Below are positions 4,398 to 5,201 of a DNA stretch of 5,201 bases, one piece after another (within the stretch, counting starts at the first letter, position 1; each line of letters opens with the position of its first letter). Made by a program: the position numbers and the translations under genes. The notes under the pieces were generated by a model that searched no databases, was not told the DNA's origin, and saw only the letters and a program-made list of their open reading frames with translations. Source of the stretch: an uncultured Oscillospiraceae bacterium (GTDB lineage Bacteria > Bacillota > Clostridia > Oscillospirales > Ruminococcaceae); assembly GCA_934527255.1 (NCBI GenBank), contig CAKTAM010000120.1:1-5201 (forward strand), given 5' to 3'.

Positions 4398-5093
4398 ATG
4401 AAACAAAGCGGCAGAATCAAAAAGCTTCTGGCAGCGGGTACCGTGCTGCTGGCGCTTGGCCTGCTTGTGCGGCCAGGCGTTGCTTTTTCGGCCGCACCGG
4501 CCGCGTTTACGGCATCGGCCGCACAAAGCACGCAGGCCGTGCAGTTGGCGCTGTCCTCCCGGCAAAGCTCTGATAATACGCCGTTCGCCGTCGAAAACAT
4601 GTTCCCCGGCGACAGCGAAACCGGGCTGTACCGGGTGCAGATATCCTACAGCGGCACAGTCACCCTGCATTTTCATGCCGATATCCGCACCGGGGCCGAA
4701 AAGCTGGGCCGGGTGGTGCAGGTGCGCGTGCAGCAGGGCGGCAATACCCTGTATGAAGGCCCCATTGCCGATATGTCCTCCAGCGTTGATACCGTGCTGA
4801 CAGCGGCGCAGAAAACAACGCAGGAGCTGGAATATACCGTTACCGCGTGGCTGGATACCAGCGTCGGCAACGAATATCAGACAAGCACCCTGACGGCGGA
4901 TCTCCGCTGGTGGGTCGATGCGCCGGATTCCGGCGCGTCCTCCTCCGGTTCGTCCTCGGGCAGTTTGCAGCCCCCGCCGGATACGGGCGACCCGTCGCAC
5001 AATGCTGCGTGGGGTGCGCTGCTGGCGGCCTCGGGCGCTTCGCTGGCGCTGCTGGTGTGCCGCAGCCGAAAGGAGGGCGCCGCCCATGAATGA
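4398..5093 (+). CDS. Secreted, sortase-type anchored surface protein of a TasA/SipW-like operon
   Basis: The 231-residue protein starts with a signal peptide: basic MKQSGRIKK, a hydrophobic core at 10-24, and probable cleavage near AFS-A (29-32). The mature part contains FAVENMFPGD, an N-x-x-PGD motif like that of TasA/camelysin-associated proteins, then YRVQISYSGTVTLHFHADI, a strand-rich domain. Next comes LDTSVGNEYQ...LTADLRWWV, a block I recognise from secreted proteins in clostridial TasA/SipW-type clusters. A Ser/Gly linker leads to PPPDTGD (192-198), a hydrophobic helix (about 203-220) and a basic RSRK tail. This is a cell-wall sorting signal in which P replaces the L of LPxTG. The start at 4398 has GGAGG (4385-4389) eight bases upstream; the TTG at 4380 is not needed. 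It overlaps the next gene by 8 bases. It is probably a minor or anchoring component of a surface fibre, but the exact role is inferred. Confidence 0.8.
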   Translation: MKQSGRIKKLLAAGTVLLALGLLVRPGVAFSAAPAAFTASAAQSTQAVQLALSSRQSSDNTPFAVENMFPGDSETGLYRVQISYSGTVTLHFHADIRTGAEKLGRVVQVRVQQGGNTLYEGPIADMSSSVDTVLTAAQKTTQELEYTVTAWLDTSVGNEYQTSTLTADLRWWVDAPDSGASSSGSSSGSLQPPPDTGDPSHNAAWGALLAASGASLALLVCRSRKEGAAHE

Positions 5094-5201
5094 AGAAAAA
5101 CGGACGGTGCGTCGGTTGGGTGTCGGCGCGGCGGTCATTGTGGCGCTGCTGGCGTGTTTGTGTGTGGTCAGCTATGCGCTGGCCGCGGCACAGGTCACAG
5201 T
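5086..5201 (+). CDS. N-terminus of a secreted TasA/camelysin-like fibre subunit (cut by the window end)
   Basis: Only the first 38 codons are present. They encode MNEEKRTVRRL, then the hydrophobic core GVGAAVIVALLACLCVVSYALAAA, then QVTV. A short basic start, a Cys-containing core ending in SYAL, and small residues followed by a beta-strand fit the signal sequences of TasA/camelysin-type proteins, which are processed by the SipW class of signal peptidase. AGGAGGG (5071-5077) lies eight bases before the ATG, and the start overlaps the end of the previous gene by 8 bases, so the two are translated together. What follows cannot be seen. A lipoprotein is less likely because the Cys residues lie in mid-core and not in a lipobox. 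Confidence 0.7.
   Translation, partial: MNEEKRTVRRLGVGAAVIVALLACLCVVSYALAAAQVT

Noticed and set aside
4290..5138. 282-codon minus-strand frame opposite the surface-protein gene
   Set aside because: It is antisense to a gene with a signal peptide and sorting tail, and its own translation shows no domain.
1..5201. CRISPR arrays, insertion sequences, phage or toxin-antitoxin genes
   Set aside because: I saw no regularly spaced repeats, transposase motifs, terminal inverted repeats or small two-gene toxin modules anywhere in the window.

Overview
The window is a GC-rich piece of a bacterial chromosome. The most likely source is a Gram-positive Firmicute of the Oscillospirales / Ruminococcaceae type (Faecalibacterium, Gemmiger, Subdoligranulum and relatives). 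Four things point there: strong AGGAGG-like ribosome binding sites, consensus sigma-A promoters, the rsmD-coaD-coiled-coil gene order, and a queT gene behind a leader that resembles a class III preQ1 riboswitch, an RNA class known from Faecalibacterium. This taxonomic reading is an inference from content; no search was run.

Layout. The left edge (1-75) holds a tRNA-Pro(GGG) gene on the minus strand, with a perfect consensus promoter of its own at 93-121. The spacer between it and the rightward genes is GC-rich, strongly self-complementary and without a gene. It carries a good intrinsic terminator for the minus strand (143-178). A second perfect-consensus promoter (398-425) faces right and starts a tight operon. 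In it, rsmD (16S rRNA methyltransferase) overlaps coaD (coenzyme A biosynthesis) by 4 bases, and coaD overlaps a small coiled-coil protein gene by 14 bases. A terminator-like hairpin with a U-run (2113-2149) closes this operon, but lies directly against the ribosome binding site of the next gene, an EamA/DMT-family membrane transporter (2161-3054).

After a 158-base gap comes an extended -10 promoter, a compact structured leader (about 3125-3203) and queT (3213-3719), predicted to import a queuosine precursor. The leader is most simply read as a preQ1 riboswitch that can hide the queT ribosome binding site. Two strong hairpins follow queT. Next is about 550 bases without a convincing gene, GC-rich at first (with a G-quadruplex motif) and then abruptly AT-rich where a new promoter lies.

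The right edge begins a surface-structure operon. The gene at 4398-5093 encodes a secreted protein with an N-x-x-PGD motif, a C-terminal DTSVGNEYQ / ADLRWWV block and a sortase-type sorting tail. It overlaps by 8 bases the start of a second gene, whose N-terminus is a signal sequence of the kind seen on TasA/camelysin-like fibre subunits. The rest of that operon lies beyond the window.

The left half is housekeeping (translation, ribosome maturation, CoA). The right half deals with nutrient uptake and the cell surface. The most interesting items are the queT leader RNA, the surface operon and the structured divergent spacer next to the tRNA.
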